In this document: positions 40,607 to 52,475 of the stretch, piece after piece
Position numbering within the stretch: the first letter of the stretch is position 1
Layout: each line of letters starts with the position of its first letter
Origin: Mycocentrospora acerina
Lineage: Eukaryota > Ascomycota > Dothideomycetes > Pleosporales
Assembly (NCBI GenBank): GCA_022701365.1
Contig: JAKUHH010000090.1
Coordinates: forward strand, 453,001 to 517,000
Direction: 5' to 3'
DNA length: 64,000 nucleotides
The notes under the pieces: model-generated
What the model was told of the DNA's origin: nothing
Databases searched by the model: none
The model's input: the letters and a program-made list of their open reading frames with translations, nothing else
Translations under genes and position numbers: made by a program

Positions 40607-41540
40607 TTACTCAAAGTGGAATTGTCTCGAGCCCTGCTCCTGCCTTGATGAGAGGGTTGCGTTTTGCCTCACCAGATCCCAATCAATCCTATCCCACCAT
40701 GCCTCAAGGTACTGCCTCTTCCCCCTGACACCGTAGTCATGTAACCACACATGCTCCCATGTGTTTACGCACATTAGCGGGACCACATCCACACCACCCA
40801 GTGGCTTCTTCGGCCCTGTGTCCTGCTTTGCAGCCGAGCCAAATGTGCCAACCTTGTTCAGCTGCTGGTACGAGTCTGTGTTGTGTGTGTTGAGGTCGTG
40901 CGATTGCCGCCTGTAGTGTGCGCCCGACAGCGGCGAGCCGGCGAGGTATGTGGGCATGATGCGCAGGCTGCCAAACTGAGTGTCGTTGGTCTGGACGAGC
41001 CAGACAAAGCCCGGCCCGAACATGGACTCTGCGGTGGCAAGGAAGGTCTCGCGCAGCGTGTCCATGGACGAAAAGTCCTTTTTGATCTGCAGAGTGAGGT
41101 CCTGGGAGGGCTGCGACTGGACAGTGGGGTTGGCATTGAGGCCGCGGAAGAAAAAGTGGTTGTTGAAGGCCATGCTGGCAATGTTGAAGGCATAAGCCTT
41201 GGTGGGGTCGCGGGCGAACTCAATGACGAGCGACTTGGTGTCCTGGTTCTCAAAGGGCGTGCCTGCGGGCGTTAGCAGCGGCTCGGTGATGGCGGGCGGC
41301 TCCATTGGGCGTACCGGCTGTCGACTCGTTGAGCTCCTCGATCATGTGCTGCTGGTAGTCCGTGTAGGCGACCTCGAAGCCCTTGGGCGTGAGCAGCCCG
41401 GGCACGCCATTCTGCTGCAGCTCGACGTGGCTCGCGAGCGCCGGGACAGTGTAGATGCTGCGGGCAGAGGCGGGCGTTCTCGCCGCAGAGGCCAGTGACG
41501 GGATGCCGAGCGGCCGCCGGGCGAGGCAGCGTAGGACCAT
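40607..41540 (-). CDS. rsm26: Mitochondrial small-subunit ribosomal protein mS42 (Rsm26; Fe/Mn-SOD fold)
   Basis: Exons 41540-41315 and 41262-40607 (52-nt intron) give 293 aa. The N-terminus (MVLRCLARRPLGIPSL…ARSIYTVP) is a mitochondrial presequence. The body is superoxide-dismutase-like: AFNIASMAFNNHFFFRGL, SMDTLRETFLATAESMFGPGFVWLV, and VPLMCVNTWEHVWLHDYGVRGKRQYLEAWWDRIDW at the C-terminus. mS42/mS43 are ribosomal proteins derived from SOD that have lost enzyme function. A divergent true Fe/Mn-SOD is less likely given the long insert between the two halves. mS43 (Mrp1) is the alternative. Confidence 0.8.
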
Positions 41541-42221
41541 CGTGGCGGTGGGCGCTGGACGTGGAGGCTGGCAGAAGAAGGGCGGTCACGGCCTGTCCAG
41601 GTGTCGTTGCGTCGTTGCGTCGCTGGACGCTCCCAAGCCCATCTTTTTTCCGAGAGAGACACGGCACTACTGCCTCGACAGCCAATCATGACGCGCCGCC
41701 CGCGACCACCACCCGACTCTCCAAACTGCAGCCGCCCGCTTCCTGTTTCATCCACTCGACAGCGCAAACGCAGAGCCACACGAGCAAAAGAGTCATCTGA
41801 CCCTGCTACGCTCTGGGCCGGTGCTTGCACCTCCATTCAGCGCCTGCTGTCCACTCGGCGCCTGTGCAGCACTATTTGCAGAACACAGGCTATCAGATGG
41901 TGGACCTGTACAGCCCAACGACACCATGGCCGGCGTCACTTGCGCCTGCCAACTGTCGACGCTCAGCCCACGGCCAGACGTATAGCTTGATGTCTTTACT
42001 CCCTTGTATTTGTGTACATTTCTCTCCGTTCATCTCACAGTCCTCTCACATCATTCCCGTCTTTCACAATCGCTGTTGAGCGACAAGCCCACGACTCTCG
42101 TCATATCGTTTCATTTCGAGTCTCCTTCAAGGTCTGCAGGTCTGACCTTTTGAGAGCAACATATCAGTTGTACATAATCCACCACTGACCCTTGGGTTCT
42201 ACTCTCTCACATCTTCTCACA
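41541..42221. promoter_or_regulatory. Divergent spacer between mS42 and Cys-rich membrane protein
   Basis: 681 nt between start codons. GC-rich on the mS42 side and pyrimidine-rich (TCTCTCCGTTCATCTCACAG) near 42023-42042. Open frames on both strands here lack recognisable features. Confidence 0.5.
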
Positions 42222-43490
42222 ATGACACCTTTGCCCACAATGGCCAGGCTCTCCAGGCTCTCCATCGTTTGCCTTGTCACATCACTCGTAATGACAACAC
42301 AGGCCTCAAGCCTCTTCCTTCGACAGGCAGCCACATGTGGTGGCAACACAGCTCTGCAGCAATGCGGAAGCAGTTTCCCCTCCAGCTTCTGCTGCCCAAA
42401 GGAGTCAACCTGCATGTCTCTCAACAGCGCCACTGTTCAATCAGTCATCTGCTGTCCTGCAGGCTCGGACTGCGCATTCATCCAGCCCATCACCTGCGAT
42501 ATCACCCAACTCAATGCTACCCTGCATCCAGAAAACCAGATGCATCTCTCAGATACGACCAATGTGGAACTGGCCACATGCGGCGGCAAATGTTGTCCAC
42601 TAGGCTATACATGCAAGGGCAGCATGTGTTCCAAGGACGAAATTACCTCGTCCCCAACTCCGACATCGTCTTTGTCTGCTACTGCGACCGCGTCTCTACC
42701 ACTCTCTTCTACAGTTCCTGCATCTGCATCACAAACCTCCAAATGCCCAGCACCTATCATCCAAGCACAACAGGGCTTCGACGGAAAATCTTTCGCAGCT
42801 GGCCTTTTTCCAGGAATCGTTATCGGCGCCCTTGGGGCCCTGGGCCTTCTCTGGGTGATCAGGAAACGCCGCGATTCTCAAGCTAAGCGGTACTCCGGAG
42901 ACTTTGGGCATGTCTCGCGCCAGATCAGCGACCCCATCTATGATCCTGAGCATGCAGCACGTACAGACTTTATCCGTCGGGGCTCACGTTCTGCACAAGC
43001 ATCGCCCAATTCAGCAACAAGCATAGTGCAGAAAAAGACTACTAATGTAGGTTGGCAACCCATCACAGGGTCAACTCTCACACCACGGATAAATGGCATG
43101 TGGGACCGTACTCCCAAGCTCAACTTTGGCTTCGCTCCTGCGCCTCCAGCACCTGCTGTGCGTGCAGGCAATGATCGCGATCCATACACAACCCCTCGAC
43201 AGAAACCAAAGCGTGTACACTCCGCGCGTCGGACGAGCAGGACACACAACTCCGACACTACGAGGGTTGCGAGCTCCATCTTCCGTCCTCCACCCATCCG
43301 TAGCGCTAGTACAGAGACGATCGACGTCCTCATGCCTGCTCCCAGTTTCCTCGAACCGCCCCGTGCACCGGCTATGCGCGAGAATAGGTTTACTGCTGCG
43401 TCGAATAACACAACGTTTACGAAGTTGATGGAGCGTGCAGGGTTTAATGAGGAGGAGAGGAGGGATTGCAGAAGCCCGGCAAAGATTTGA
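42222..43490 (+). CDS. Cysteine-rich type I membrane protein, unrecognised
   Basis: Single exon, 422 aa from ATG 42222; a second ATG at 42240 (MARLSRLSIVCLVTSLVMTT) gives a better signal peptide. The ectodomain (about residues 30-130) has many paired cysteines: CGGNTALQQCGSSFPSSFCC, CCPAGSDC, CGGKCCPLGYTCKGSMC. This pattern is seen in fungal surface proteins and resembles hevein-like or EB-type knots only loosely. A Ser/Thr-rich stalk, one transmembrane helix (LFPGIVIGALGALGLLWVI) and RKRRD follow. The tail is long, cytoplasmic and basic/Pro-rich. A cell-surface sensor is plausible; no named family is recognised. Confidence 0.75.
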   Translation: MTPLPTMARLSRLSIVCLVTSLVMTTQASSLFLRQAATCGGNTALQQCGSSFPSSFCCPKESTCMSLNSATVQSVICCPAGSDCAFIQPITCDITQLNATLHPENQMHLSDTTNVELATCGGKCCPLGYTCKGSMCSKDEITSSPTPTSSLSATATASLPLSSTVPASASQTSKCPAPIIQAQQGFDGKSFAAGLFPGIVIGALGALGLLWVIRKRRDSQAKRYSGDFGHVSRQISDPIYDPEHAARTDFIRRGSRSAQASPNSATSIVQKKTTNVGWQPITGSTLTPRINGMWDRTPKLNFGFAPAPPAPAVRAGNDRDPYTTPRQKPKRVHSARRTSRTHNSDTTRVASSIFRPPPIRSASTETIDVLMPAPSFLEPPRAPAMRENRFTAASNNTTFTKLMERAGFNEEERRDCRSPAKI

Positions 43491-43766
43491 GTTTTTAATG
43501 AGTGTGATTGCTGTTAGGGGAGCATGATGTTTGACGGGTTAGCGCTGGCGTTGGACAGTCGTCTTTTCTTGATTCTGCTTTTTGATTTGGCGTTCACATG
43601 ATACCACTGTTACGACACTCTCTGTACGCAGACTTGACATTAATATATATATTTTCAATCTAACATGTCACTCACACTCCCTCTTACTATGCTCTTTGTC
43701 AAACATCCATCTCACACCACCCTACCTCAAGCCCTCATACCTTACACATCGCACAGATGGTCCCCC

Positions 43767-44225
43767 TCACCAGGGCAACGCCTCCGGTTCCCTGGCCCTC
43801 TCCACCCTCTCCACCCCCTCCCCACCCACCTGACTCTCCACACCTATTCTCCCCTCAAACCTCCTCCCCACCCTCCTCGCCGCCCACCTCCCAACCCCCC
43901 AAACACTCGCCGCCAAAATCGTCCCCGCAATCCCCGTCGGCGCAACCACAAACCCCACGCCCGAAACCACCGTGCCAAACGCGCCCGCTCCTATCGTCGC
44001 CACAAGACTCCCAATCGCAACGTACTTTGCATATCGCACGAGGCGCCAGAAGACGAAGATTATGCTGGAGCGAAACACGCGGAGGAGGGCGCGGGTGCGG
44101 CGGCGGGTGGGCGCGCCGGCTGTGGTGGAGGGGTTGTAGAGGTAGCGGAGATTTTGCTTCGTGGTAGCGAGGGCAGTGCGAGAGTGCGTGTCTATTGCGG
44201 TTTCGGGAGTTACAGTTGAAGCCAT
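43767..44225 (-). CDS. Small membrane protein, unrecognised
   Basis: 152 aa, intronless. The centre is hydrophobic and glycine-rich: LLRVFRSSIIFVFWRLVRYA, then AIGSLVATIGAGAFGTVVSG and APTGIAGTILAASVWGVGRW, giving two to three membrane segments. The basic RRRTR and RRVGRR flanks suit a mitochondrial or ER membrane protein. No family recognised. It is supported by amphipathic pattern and a single clean frame rather than by similarity. Confidence 0.6.
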   Translation of the reverse strand: MASTVTPETAIDTHSRTALATTKQNLRYLYNPSTTAGAPTRRRTRALLRVFRSSIIFVFWRLVRYAKYVAIGSLVATIGAGAFGTVVSGVGFVVAPTGIAGTILAASVWGVGRWAARRVGRRFEGRIGVESQVGGEGVERVERAREPEALPW

Positions 44226-44556
44226 TGCTGTTTTTTGGGATGAGAGGGAAATGTAGGGTTTTATGAATTACGAATCATGTTGCTAAGGATTTGAAGGTGG
44301 TAGAGAAGGGTTTTGTCAAAGATGACGTCACGGGTTTTGAGCTGCTATCATAGCTCCAACGGCTTCATGTCACCAAATACATCACAAGTTCTCGTATGGT
44401 CATGATAGGCTTGTCACTTATCGTATTATCGAATTGACACACAAGTAGCGACTGCCTTAGCGGAGATTATCTGCCGCCTGATCTTCCACCATCGGCGTTC
44501 TCAGCGCTTGTAAAAGCTTTTTATTTTTTTCGTTCGTGTCACATCCAGCTATGCGC
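44226..44556. other. Intergenic, no gene seen
   Basis: About 330 nt of 5' flank of the small membrane protein gene and 3' flank of the FKBP12 gene. Confidence 0.5.
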
Positions 44557-45057
44557 CTATTCGATCTTCTTGAGCTCGACATCGCTGAAGGTAAATTAGC
44601 AAGACGTTCAGAAACTCTGCACAGGTGAAAAACTTACAAGATGAGAGCCGAGTTGGCAGGGATCAAGTTTCCACCAACAGCCCTACAAATCATCAGTCAT
44701 CAAGCCTATTTCTACTTGTATTCTCACTTTGTACATACTGGCTGCCGTAGGCGAAGTCGCTGCTGATGAAAAGCGTGGCCTTCTCGCCGAGCTTCATCGT
44801 GGGGACACCCTCGTCCCAACCTAGTAAATCGTCAATATCAAGTCTCTACCGCGACTGTAGTGATGTCACATACCCTGAATGACGCGTCCGACGCCAATGG
44901 CGGTCTTGAAGTCACCGCGTCCAACGCTGGAGTCAAATTGCTTGCCCTTGCCGCCATCCGCTGTGCGCAACCAGCCGGTGTACTCCATAGTAACGGTGTC
45001 TCCCTTCCTGGGCGAGGGGCCGGAGCCTTCGCGGATGATGGTCTTCTCGACGCCCAT
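44557..45057 (-). CDS. fpr1: FKBP12-type peptidyl-prolyl isomerase
   Basis: Cytosolic prolyl isomerase and receptor for FK506/rapamycin. Four exons: 45057-44874, 44820-44739, 44682-44638 and 44584-44557, giving 112 aa. Diagnostic sequence: YTGWL, FDSSVGRGDF, VGRVIQG-WDEGVPTMKLGEKA, ISSDFAYGSQ, then VGGNLIPANSALIF and DVELKKIE at the end. The drug-pocket residues (Y of YTGW, FD of FDSS, VI and W of VIQGW, Y of AYG) are all present. Introns are 53-56 nt with good splice sites. The last exon is only 28 nt. Confidence 0.95.
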
Positions 45058-45632
45058 GATTGCTTGTAGTAGTCTTCGCGAGGCTTGCATAAAACAAGTG
45101 GGAAGTGTGATGAAGTGGGAGTTGAGTGGGAGAGAGGGTGTGGAGTGAGATGAGGCAAGACACGTTTTGAGCGATGGAGGGGTAGTTATTGGTAAAGCTA
45201 CGGAGAGGTGGGGTACTCAGTGGCTGTGCATGCAGGCACGGCAGGGTCAAGGCAGGGAGCGTCGATCTATCATGACTTGCACCTATGGAAGAGGGCAGGA
45301 TTGCCACATGCAGTAGGTTTGGGGATTGCGTGATGGAGCTATTTGGAGCTGAAGGGATCCTGTGATTTCAGCGCCCTCGAGCTTGCTGGCCAGCTCGCTC
45401 TCTAGTGCAGCCAGCACATGGTTTTCAATCCTTCATAATTTGTCACCATTAGTACAGCTGTTTTGACACGTTGCTCAGAGTGTTGGTATGCCAATTTGAC
45501 AGTATTGAATCTCGACAACTATCTTTTTACTTCCTCCATACTCGTACAACCTTGGTACATACTCCTAAACACCGTAAAATGCAATGCAGAGCGGAGAATC
45601 CAATTACCCAAACCTATGATTTTCTTGAGTTT

Positions 45633-46125
45633 TCAATTGAACCAACCTTGGTTCTTCTTAGCTTCCTTCCTTGCATTTTGCTGCAATAGTTCGTCAGCGA
45701 TCTTTACGATATGTGAATGCGCATATCCAAATGTGTGACTGGGCAATGTCTATGACAAAGGCGAGAGGATGGAGACGTACCCATTGCTCCTTGCAATCTC
45801 GATATGCTCTAAAAACGCCACATGTAAGCTTGATGTTCAACGCAAGTCCGAGAAATAAGGTACGAGAGCAGAGTTCGCTCACTGGAAGAAGTCTGTACAC
45901 ATGGCCCTCTCACCACCGTTGCGATTCAGACACCGTATGCTCTTACTCGCAAGATCTTGGCATGGGTCATAGTATTCGCTGTATGCTTTGCTGTATCCGT
46001 GAAGTCAGCTATGTGGTCCTCAATACATGGACACAATTGCGAGGGGAGGCGTACTTGTCGAACCGGGTGGCGGTAGGGCCGGTCCATTCCTCTTCTTTTG
46101 GTTTCGGAGTATCTTTTCCTGCCAT
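45633..46125 (-). CDS. cox23: COX23-like twin CX9C mitochondrial protein
   Basis: Small intermembrane-space protein needed for cytochrome c oxidase copper delivery. Exons 46125-46055, 45990-45883, 45808-45781 and 45680-45633 give 84 aa. Reading: TATRFDNKAYSEYYDPCQDL, then a twin CX9C pair, first C-QDLASKSIR-C, then C-TDFFQAYRD-C, ending KEQWQNARKEAKKNQG and a short tail. NK-YSEYYDPC is characteristic of COX23/CHCHD7 among CX9C proteins. Exon 3 is 28 nt and intron sizes are 64, 74 and 100 nt. No single open frame shows the protein, so it is easy to miss. Confidence 0.87.
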
Positions 46126-46993
46126 GTTTTGCAAACGGAAGATGTTTGTTGTCAGAGATTGAGATGGGTTGACAAGCAGCTTCTGTTGATAACTTCTCGA
46201 GCTCTTAGTCGGCGGGAGTTTGGATGCATGGACGATGTCGCAAAGCAAGGTGCCTTATCGATAAAGAACGTGTGGAGCGCGAACGATCCGCATTAGACCC
46301 TCGGTGACGTGCCACTGTACAAAGAAGTGACAGCATGTGAGGCGTGTCAACCCTCCGTCTTGAAGTATGCTTACCAAGGTAAGATTGCAGTCTAGAGGCA
46401 TCGGCATGTGCCAGACAAAGGTGGCCTTTGCCAGTTTGAGCACATCACGTTCATGCCGGATTGAGGGTTTAGTTTTCACATGCGATGCTTTGATTTGAGA
46501 TGATGCAGTTCACAACGACATGGTGCTGGCCGATTGTAATGCTGACTGCTGGGAGGATGCTTGGCATGTTCGACACATGCTATGGGCAAGTAGAGAAGTG
46601 GAAACGACCTCGCGTAGCACCAAGCGCATGAAGCACAAAGTGGTCGTGTGCCACACGAGACGAATTTCCATAGACGGCAAAGGCGGGTAGCTCTAGAGGC
46701 GTTTGAAACATCTATATGCAGAGAAGCTCTACAAGTGGCTGTGATTAAGCACCGTCCCTCGTTACGCGCTGTGACGAGTGAATGAAAGCGAAGGGCGACA
46801 AGTGACAAGCGGGACGTGCGGCGCTTGTCAGCCATCAATCGCTCTAGGGCCGGGTCGCTCCTGCATTGCATACACTGCGACTGCCAGCTACAGCTTCTCT
46901 GTTCTGGGTCAGAGTCCCATGTAGGCAGTCGCTCTAGTTGACATTTTTCTTTTCCGACCTGCAGCCGGCCGCCGTTGAGTTAACCCATCCATC
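46126..46993. other. Divergent spacer between COX23 and RING gene
   Basis: 868 nt with no recognisable coding sequence. It is presumably two promoters plus 5' UTRs. Confidence 0.5.
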
Positions 46994-49900
46994 ATGGACC
47001 GACCGTCACCGACCCCGCCCGCAACGGCACGCCCGAGGAACTCTTCATCGTCCATCTCGTCCACACATACTGGCAGCAACTCGCAGCAGGCCGCGAACAT
47101 GGCCCCGAGCCCCAGGGCAGCACGGGGCAGCACGCCCACGTCAAGCCGCTCTGCTTCCAAGCTCGTCGACGCCGACAAGCCCACGCGGGCGGCGAGTAAG
47201 GACAGCCTCAGGCAGAAGGTGCTGAAGATGTCCGAGGAGGCTCTCCCGCCCAGCAAGGCAGAGGAGGTGAGACGCCTTGCAGTGCTCGAATACAGAGGGG
47301 AGACAAGGAATGGCCGACTAATTGCCCACAGCAACTGACGGCACTCAAGTCGGAGTTTGACAGCCTGCGTTCACACCTCACCTGCAAAATATGTGACCGT
47401 CTACTCTACCAGCCCTACACCATATCGTGCGGACATACTTATTGCTATACCGTAAGGAGCATTTGACACCATTTAACTCACTCTCTCTAACAACCCCCAG
47501 TGTCTCTGCACGTGGTTTGTCAACAACAAGGCCCGCAAAACTTGTCCCGACTGTCGCATCATCGTCAAAGAGTTGCCAGCCCCTGCTTATGTGGTAAGCG
47601 AGGGCACGAATGGATATGGCACGGCCACGCACTAATCACGTGTAGATCCGGGACCTGACAGGCGTCTTCATTAATCGAGCCGAGTTCCTGCCCCCAGGCG
47701 ACACCATGGATGATCATCTGAAATGGCAACAGGAGGAGGCTGAAGCTGTACAGCAGGACAAAGACAACACTGACCCCCGCACCGGCGGCCTATTTAAAGG
47801 CAGTTTCAAGACACATGCCCATGCCCGTCCTTCATTGCACGTGGTCCGCGACCAGGAGGATGGCGTCGATCGTTGTCCCGTGTGCACATGGGAACTTGAG
47901 GACGGGGGATGCGCACAATGTGGACTCGTCTTTGACGAATCTGGCGAACTCTCATGGGGTGACAGTTTCACCGGTTTCAGCGATATGGACGAGATGTCAG
48001 AGCATGATCCTGAGCTTGATGCTGAGATGGACATGGATGATGGTGACTTCGAAGGCTATGACGAAAATATGGAGAACTGGCAGGATTATCTTGCCCACGG
48101 ATCATTCGTGATGCGGCGATTCCTAGGAGGTGGCATCCGCCCAAATGCAGCGCATCTGCTCCGTAGGCCCTTGTCACACAGTGAAGCTGGCAGCCGAAGA
48201 TCGTACTCACAGAGTATCGTCTCGGATTTGCATGGCGACGAGATGGACACAGTTGAGGAGGAAGACGAAGAAGACATGGATGAAGAAGATTCCTCCATGA
48301 ACGATTTCATTGATGATGACGAAAACGCATCAACATCGGCGGACTCGTCTACACCGGCACCGGCGCCCCAACCTTCCACTAACCGAGCACGAGCACAAGG
48401 TAGAGCTCGTCGTGTTGTCGAATCGGAGACCTCTTCTACAATCTCAAGTGTCGTGGAGGAGGAAGAAGACGAAGAAGAAGAAGATGAAGGTCCAGTCCGC
48501 AGAGGGCAGCGGAACCTTTTCCAGTCACGTGTACTCAGTCGTGCGAATGGGTCAAGGTCTTCCAATGGTCCATTATCATCCACATCTACTGATGTGTCGA
48601 CTGAAGAGCTTGACGAGGATACGCAGGCGCTGTTGAGGGAAGAAGGATGGATGCTGCAGCACGATGACGATGAGATGGGTGAAGAAGATGGAGAGGGCAG
48701 CGATGGAGGAGAAACAACCGTTGGGTGGGAGCCGCTCGCGATTTCAAATGACAGAGTCCGGATGGGCGGATCTCTAACACCTACTGCAGATCGTCCTCGG
48801 CCTAGTGCCCCTATTCGCCCTCCTTCGCGAGCTGGTGCCCGAATCGTGAATGCCAATCGTGGCCTGCGACGAAGACCGTCTGCTGTTAATACCCCTTACG
48901 AGGATGGCGAGGCGGATGATGACGACTCCGAGCAGGATGGTGATGTTACCATGGCCATGAACTCTCTACGAAGCCGGCGTTCACAACTCCAGTTGCGAAA
49001 CTCGGTGGCTTTTGCCAATCCTCCTTCCCGCTTCCCAAATCTTAGATTCCCCCAAGGCAATGCAACAAACGACGTGGAGTTTGAGGATCATTCAGACAAT
49101 TCACAGCCAGGCATTAGGCGCAGAATACCCAGGACGATACATAGAGAGTACGATCCACGTATTAGCTTCATGTTTGCTGCTCATCAGCAGGCTCTTCAAG
49201 AGCACCACAACGCAGGCGCGTTGATAGACGTAGAGCCTAGATCTATCACGCCGCTCACGCGGCCACGTACTTCGAATAGAAACCGGCCAAGTCCAGCACA
49301 GACATACTCGCCATTTCGGCCTCCATCCCGACTGCGAACACCACTCATGGAAGATTCTTTAAATCTTGGGTTGAATTCACGTATGACAATGTCACCGCCG
49401 AGACGGAGTGCCATGTCTCCTGCGTTCCCTACAGCAGTAAATATGGCAAACAGTATGAGGGGTGATCGTGCGCCTTCCATCAGCCCAGCAAGTGACGCAT
49501 CTGCAATTTTGACGCCAGGCACCTCAACCCCCACGTCGCAGCATTCCACAAATACACTTGCACAATCACACACTGCTGCACTCTTGGATATGATGGATCG
49601 GCCTCAAAGCCGTGTCGGTCCACGCCCTCCCTCAGCGTCGGGCAGACGAAACTCAGCGAACTTTTCGCCAGTCTATGCAAATTTGGGCATGCATGTTCAG
49701 GGCTCCGGTCTCCCCCCCTTCCAGGCTGCTGGTAATCCATGGGCTGCATATGTGCAATCACAATCGCAATCCCGTGGCCTGAGGAATCGTAATTCGCGAC
49801 AAGTGCTTAGGGAACAACCTTCCACAGCTACGATAAGGCCCACTAGCTCTCGGGTTAACCTGCGCGACATTAACGTTCGCGATGTTGTTAACCCCCCGCA

Positions 49901-50546
49901 AGGTATGAGGACTCAAGCGTCTCGACTAAACCTACGACCACAACCATCCCGACGTCAATTGAGCAACCAAGCATCTACGCGCACACTACGAGCTAGTGAG
50001 TATGCCCGGCCTCCTCCATCACCGGGTCCAACGACACAAAGCACTACCCAGCCTGCTGCTCGCCCTGTCCGACTGACCCAAGATGAACGTAATAGTCGGG
50101 CTCAGGAGCTTATCGAGACGAGATTACGTGCGCTTGGCCAGGCTGGCAACGTGCCGGCACGAACCAATCCCTTTACACCAGGATTCCGACGTTCAGTTAA
50201 CACCGCTGAGAACTCAGCTTCGATGCAAGCGCCGATGACTACACACCATGTGAGGAATAGTTCGAACGATTCAGGACATTCGGCCAATTCATCAGGGACA
50301 ACCCAGGGTGTTCCAACATCTCCAGTTCTCAACCGTCGTCGCAGCACCCGAAATGTAATGAACGGCCCTCAGACTGGTGTCCTCCCTCCATCTCAGGGAG
50401 AATTTGTCTCCCCTGTAACAGCCTATCCCAACACGTATTATCGCCCGAGACAAGGGTCTTTTAATGGTCCAAACCCCACATACGAGTCGCCCTTGGATGC
50501 TAATTCAAGAGGTATGGACCCAATGCTGGCTGGTCCACTTATCTAA
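46994..50546 (+). CDS. Large RING-finger protein (probable E3 ubiquitin ligase)
   Basis: Exons 46994-47266, 47332-47451, 47501-47593 and 47646-50546 give 1128 aa, all introns phase 0. The C3HC4 RING is complete: C109, C112, C124, H126, C129, C132, C146, C149 (from TCKICDRLLYQPYTISCGHT to TCPDCR). An IRDLTGVFINRAEFLPPG helix follows. A second small zinc-binding motif, CPVCTWELEDGGCAQCG, is typical of a fungal RING subfamily. The remaining ~850 residues are acidic then Arg/Ser/Pro-rich and probably disordered (EEEDEEDMDEEDSS, SRVNLRDINVRDVVNPP). The domain suggests ubiquitin ligase; the substrate is unknown. Confidence 0.82.
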
Positions 50547-51158
50547 GAAGATGGAGGATAGGTGATGTGAGAATAACGATGACAAGTGTCGAGGTTGGAT
50601 GATGAGCGCGACACGGCACATGTAGCCGAAGTAACAACTTCTTTGACTTTTTTAGTGCTTGGAATGACTCTCTAGCCCCCTAGCGCTAAGCGGGAGCTTT
50701 ACGACTGTACATGATTACGATTTCTGATTGCAGCGGCATCAAACTGGGTTTAGGCGTCTCTGCTGCATTTCCTGGTGTGAATCCTTTTGGCACTATACCA
50801 TCGTATTGACGGGGAAGAGGAACAACGCTTGCATTTACGGTAGCATAGTATTAACTGAAATGAAGCGAATGTGATCGGTCGACTTGTAGAATGGTGTCAT
50901 TGTCATGGTGTTTTCGTATTGTTTCCCCTTGTTTGCGAGCTATTAAAAGCGCGCGTATAATTTGTCATATACACCTGTTCGCCGCCCCTAGAAAGCCCTT
51001 TCCATTCCATAACAGCCTGAGAAACTTTTTCAACAAACACGCGGTCACCTAGCTATAAATGCACGCTTCCAACGTCGCCATACGTCAGTCTCTTGGTCGA
51101 GAAGAATTACAACTTCCGAAGAGTCATACAAAATCCAACAAGATCAACTTCAATCACT
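50547..51158. other. Intergenic
   Basis: 3' UTR of the RING gene and 5' flank of the MYND pseudogene; nothing coding seen. Confidence 0.5.
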
Positions 51159-52257
51159 ATGACCTCAGAGCTACATACTTTATGCTCTTTTTGTGGCGAG
51201 CCATCGACAAATAAATGTGTTGGCTGCAAGACGCATGCTTGCTGCGATAAAGAGTGCTAGACTAGTCATTAGCCTAAGCACAAAACGATCTGCGAAGTCC
51301 TTCGGGGCGAAGTGCTCGAAAAGACTTTGGCACGTGTAGCAGATATTATCCACCGAGCCTACCACACCTTCCGGGAAAATACATGGGATACTCTCATTGT
51401 TAGAATCGATGGCAATGAGGAAGAGTTGAAGATATACGACGAAGATCGAAAACTGAACTTTCGCTAATTCACTCCTTTTCCAAATCACCTTGTCACCAAC
51501 AATCAGGCCAAAATGGCTGTACTTTGCACAAACGCCTGTGACGAGCCTCCGGCATTCATGCACAATCTGATTGTCATATTGTTTCAAGGTTGATTTACAT
51601 GTCTACACAACTCAATCTAAATGATGCTCATTTTATTTAGGTCTTGAGGTATCAGTCGAAGAAATCACACTGAAGCTACGAAGAGTTCCACGCAAGGTCA
51701 CGTGCTATTGGCCAAGGAGTGGGCTGTCGTCAAATTGGCCAATTCGCTGGTACCAGATTATCCGCCTCAGGTCCAACAAATATGGCAAGTATTGGGTACT
51801 AGACCTAAGCAGAGGGCAATATGGCATCTACCAGCCGCTCTGGTAATGGAACAGATACATTGCAACCTTTGCAGAGGAAGTTTTGGGAGTCTATCCGTCG
51901 GGCACTCTAAAGTCTCTTATGACTCGGTTGGCAAAAATAGACGGCAACCCTGTGTTGACATACCGTCTCGTTCAAGAAGCTGCAGATGAGCTGGACAAGG
52001 CCAACAATAGTTGGGAGGAGCAAAACATGAGCTTGTCCAAGCTGACCAAGCTCCCAGATGTGGAGTACCACCAGAAGAAGACAAGTCTTCTCGACAACAT
52101 GAACAGCACTGTACGCAACTTCATCGAACACAGTGACTTTACCAAAACAGTGGAGGACGTTCTGGCATACGAAAAAGCTCATCCTCTCCTCAGCGTTAGG
52201 AAGTGTGAAGGGCAATATGCATGCCCGAGTTCAGTCAATCTTCTGGAGAAACTTTGA
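51159..52257 (+). pseudogene. MYND zinc-finger protein pseudogene (four in-frame stops)
   Basis: The frame from ATG 51159 encodes a MYND finger (CSFCG, CVGCKTHACC, KEC, SH, KHKTIC), then a fungal MYND-protein body. TAG at 51258 and TAG at 51270 fall exactly where MYND fingers have Gln and Trp (C-Q--HW). TAA follows at 51465 and 51844. A 52-nt intron (51589-51640) is intact, and the frame is otherwise preserved to 52257 (LAKIDGNPVLTYRLVQEAAD and onward). All stops can be explained by C-to-T or G-to-A changes at CpA/TpG, the signature of repeat-induced point mutation. The gene is recently inactivated, or the stops are recoded, which is less likely. Confidence 0.82.
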
Positions 52258-52475
52258 CTTGTTATGATTTCGATTTAGCAAGCTGTACTGTTGATATCAA
52301 GAGTGGGGGTACTGATGGAAGTAGGGAGGATCAAACAAAACTCAATAGCGTACACACAAGAAAGTTGACAGATGAGCAAGAGTAAAAATTCACCTCAAAC
52401 GATTGATCTGTGATGGAGAAAATTCAATTCAATAATTTTGCCTTGAATGCAAGTCTTCAAAGTCTCGAACTAAAA

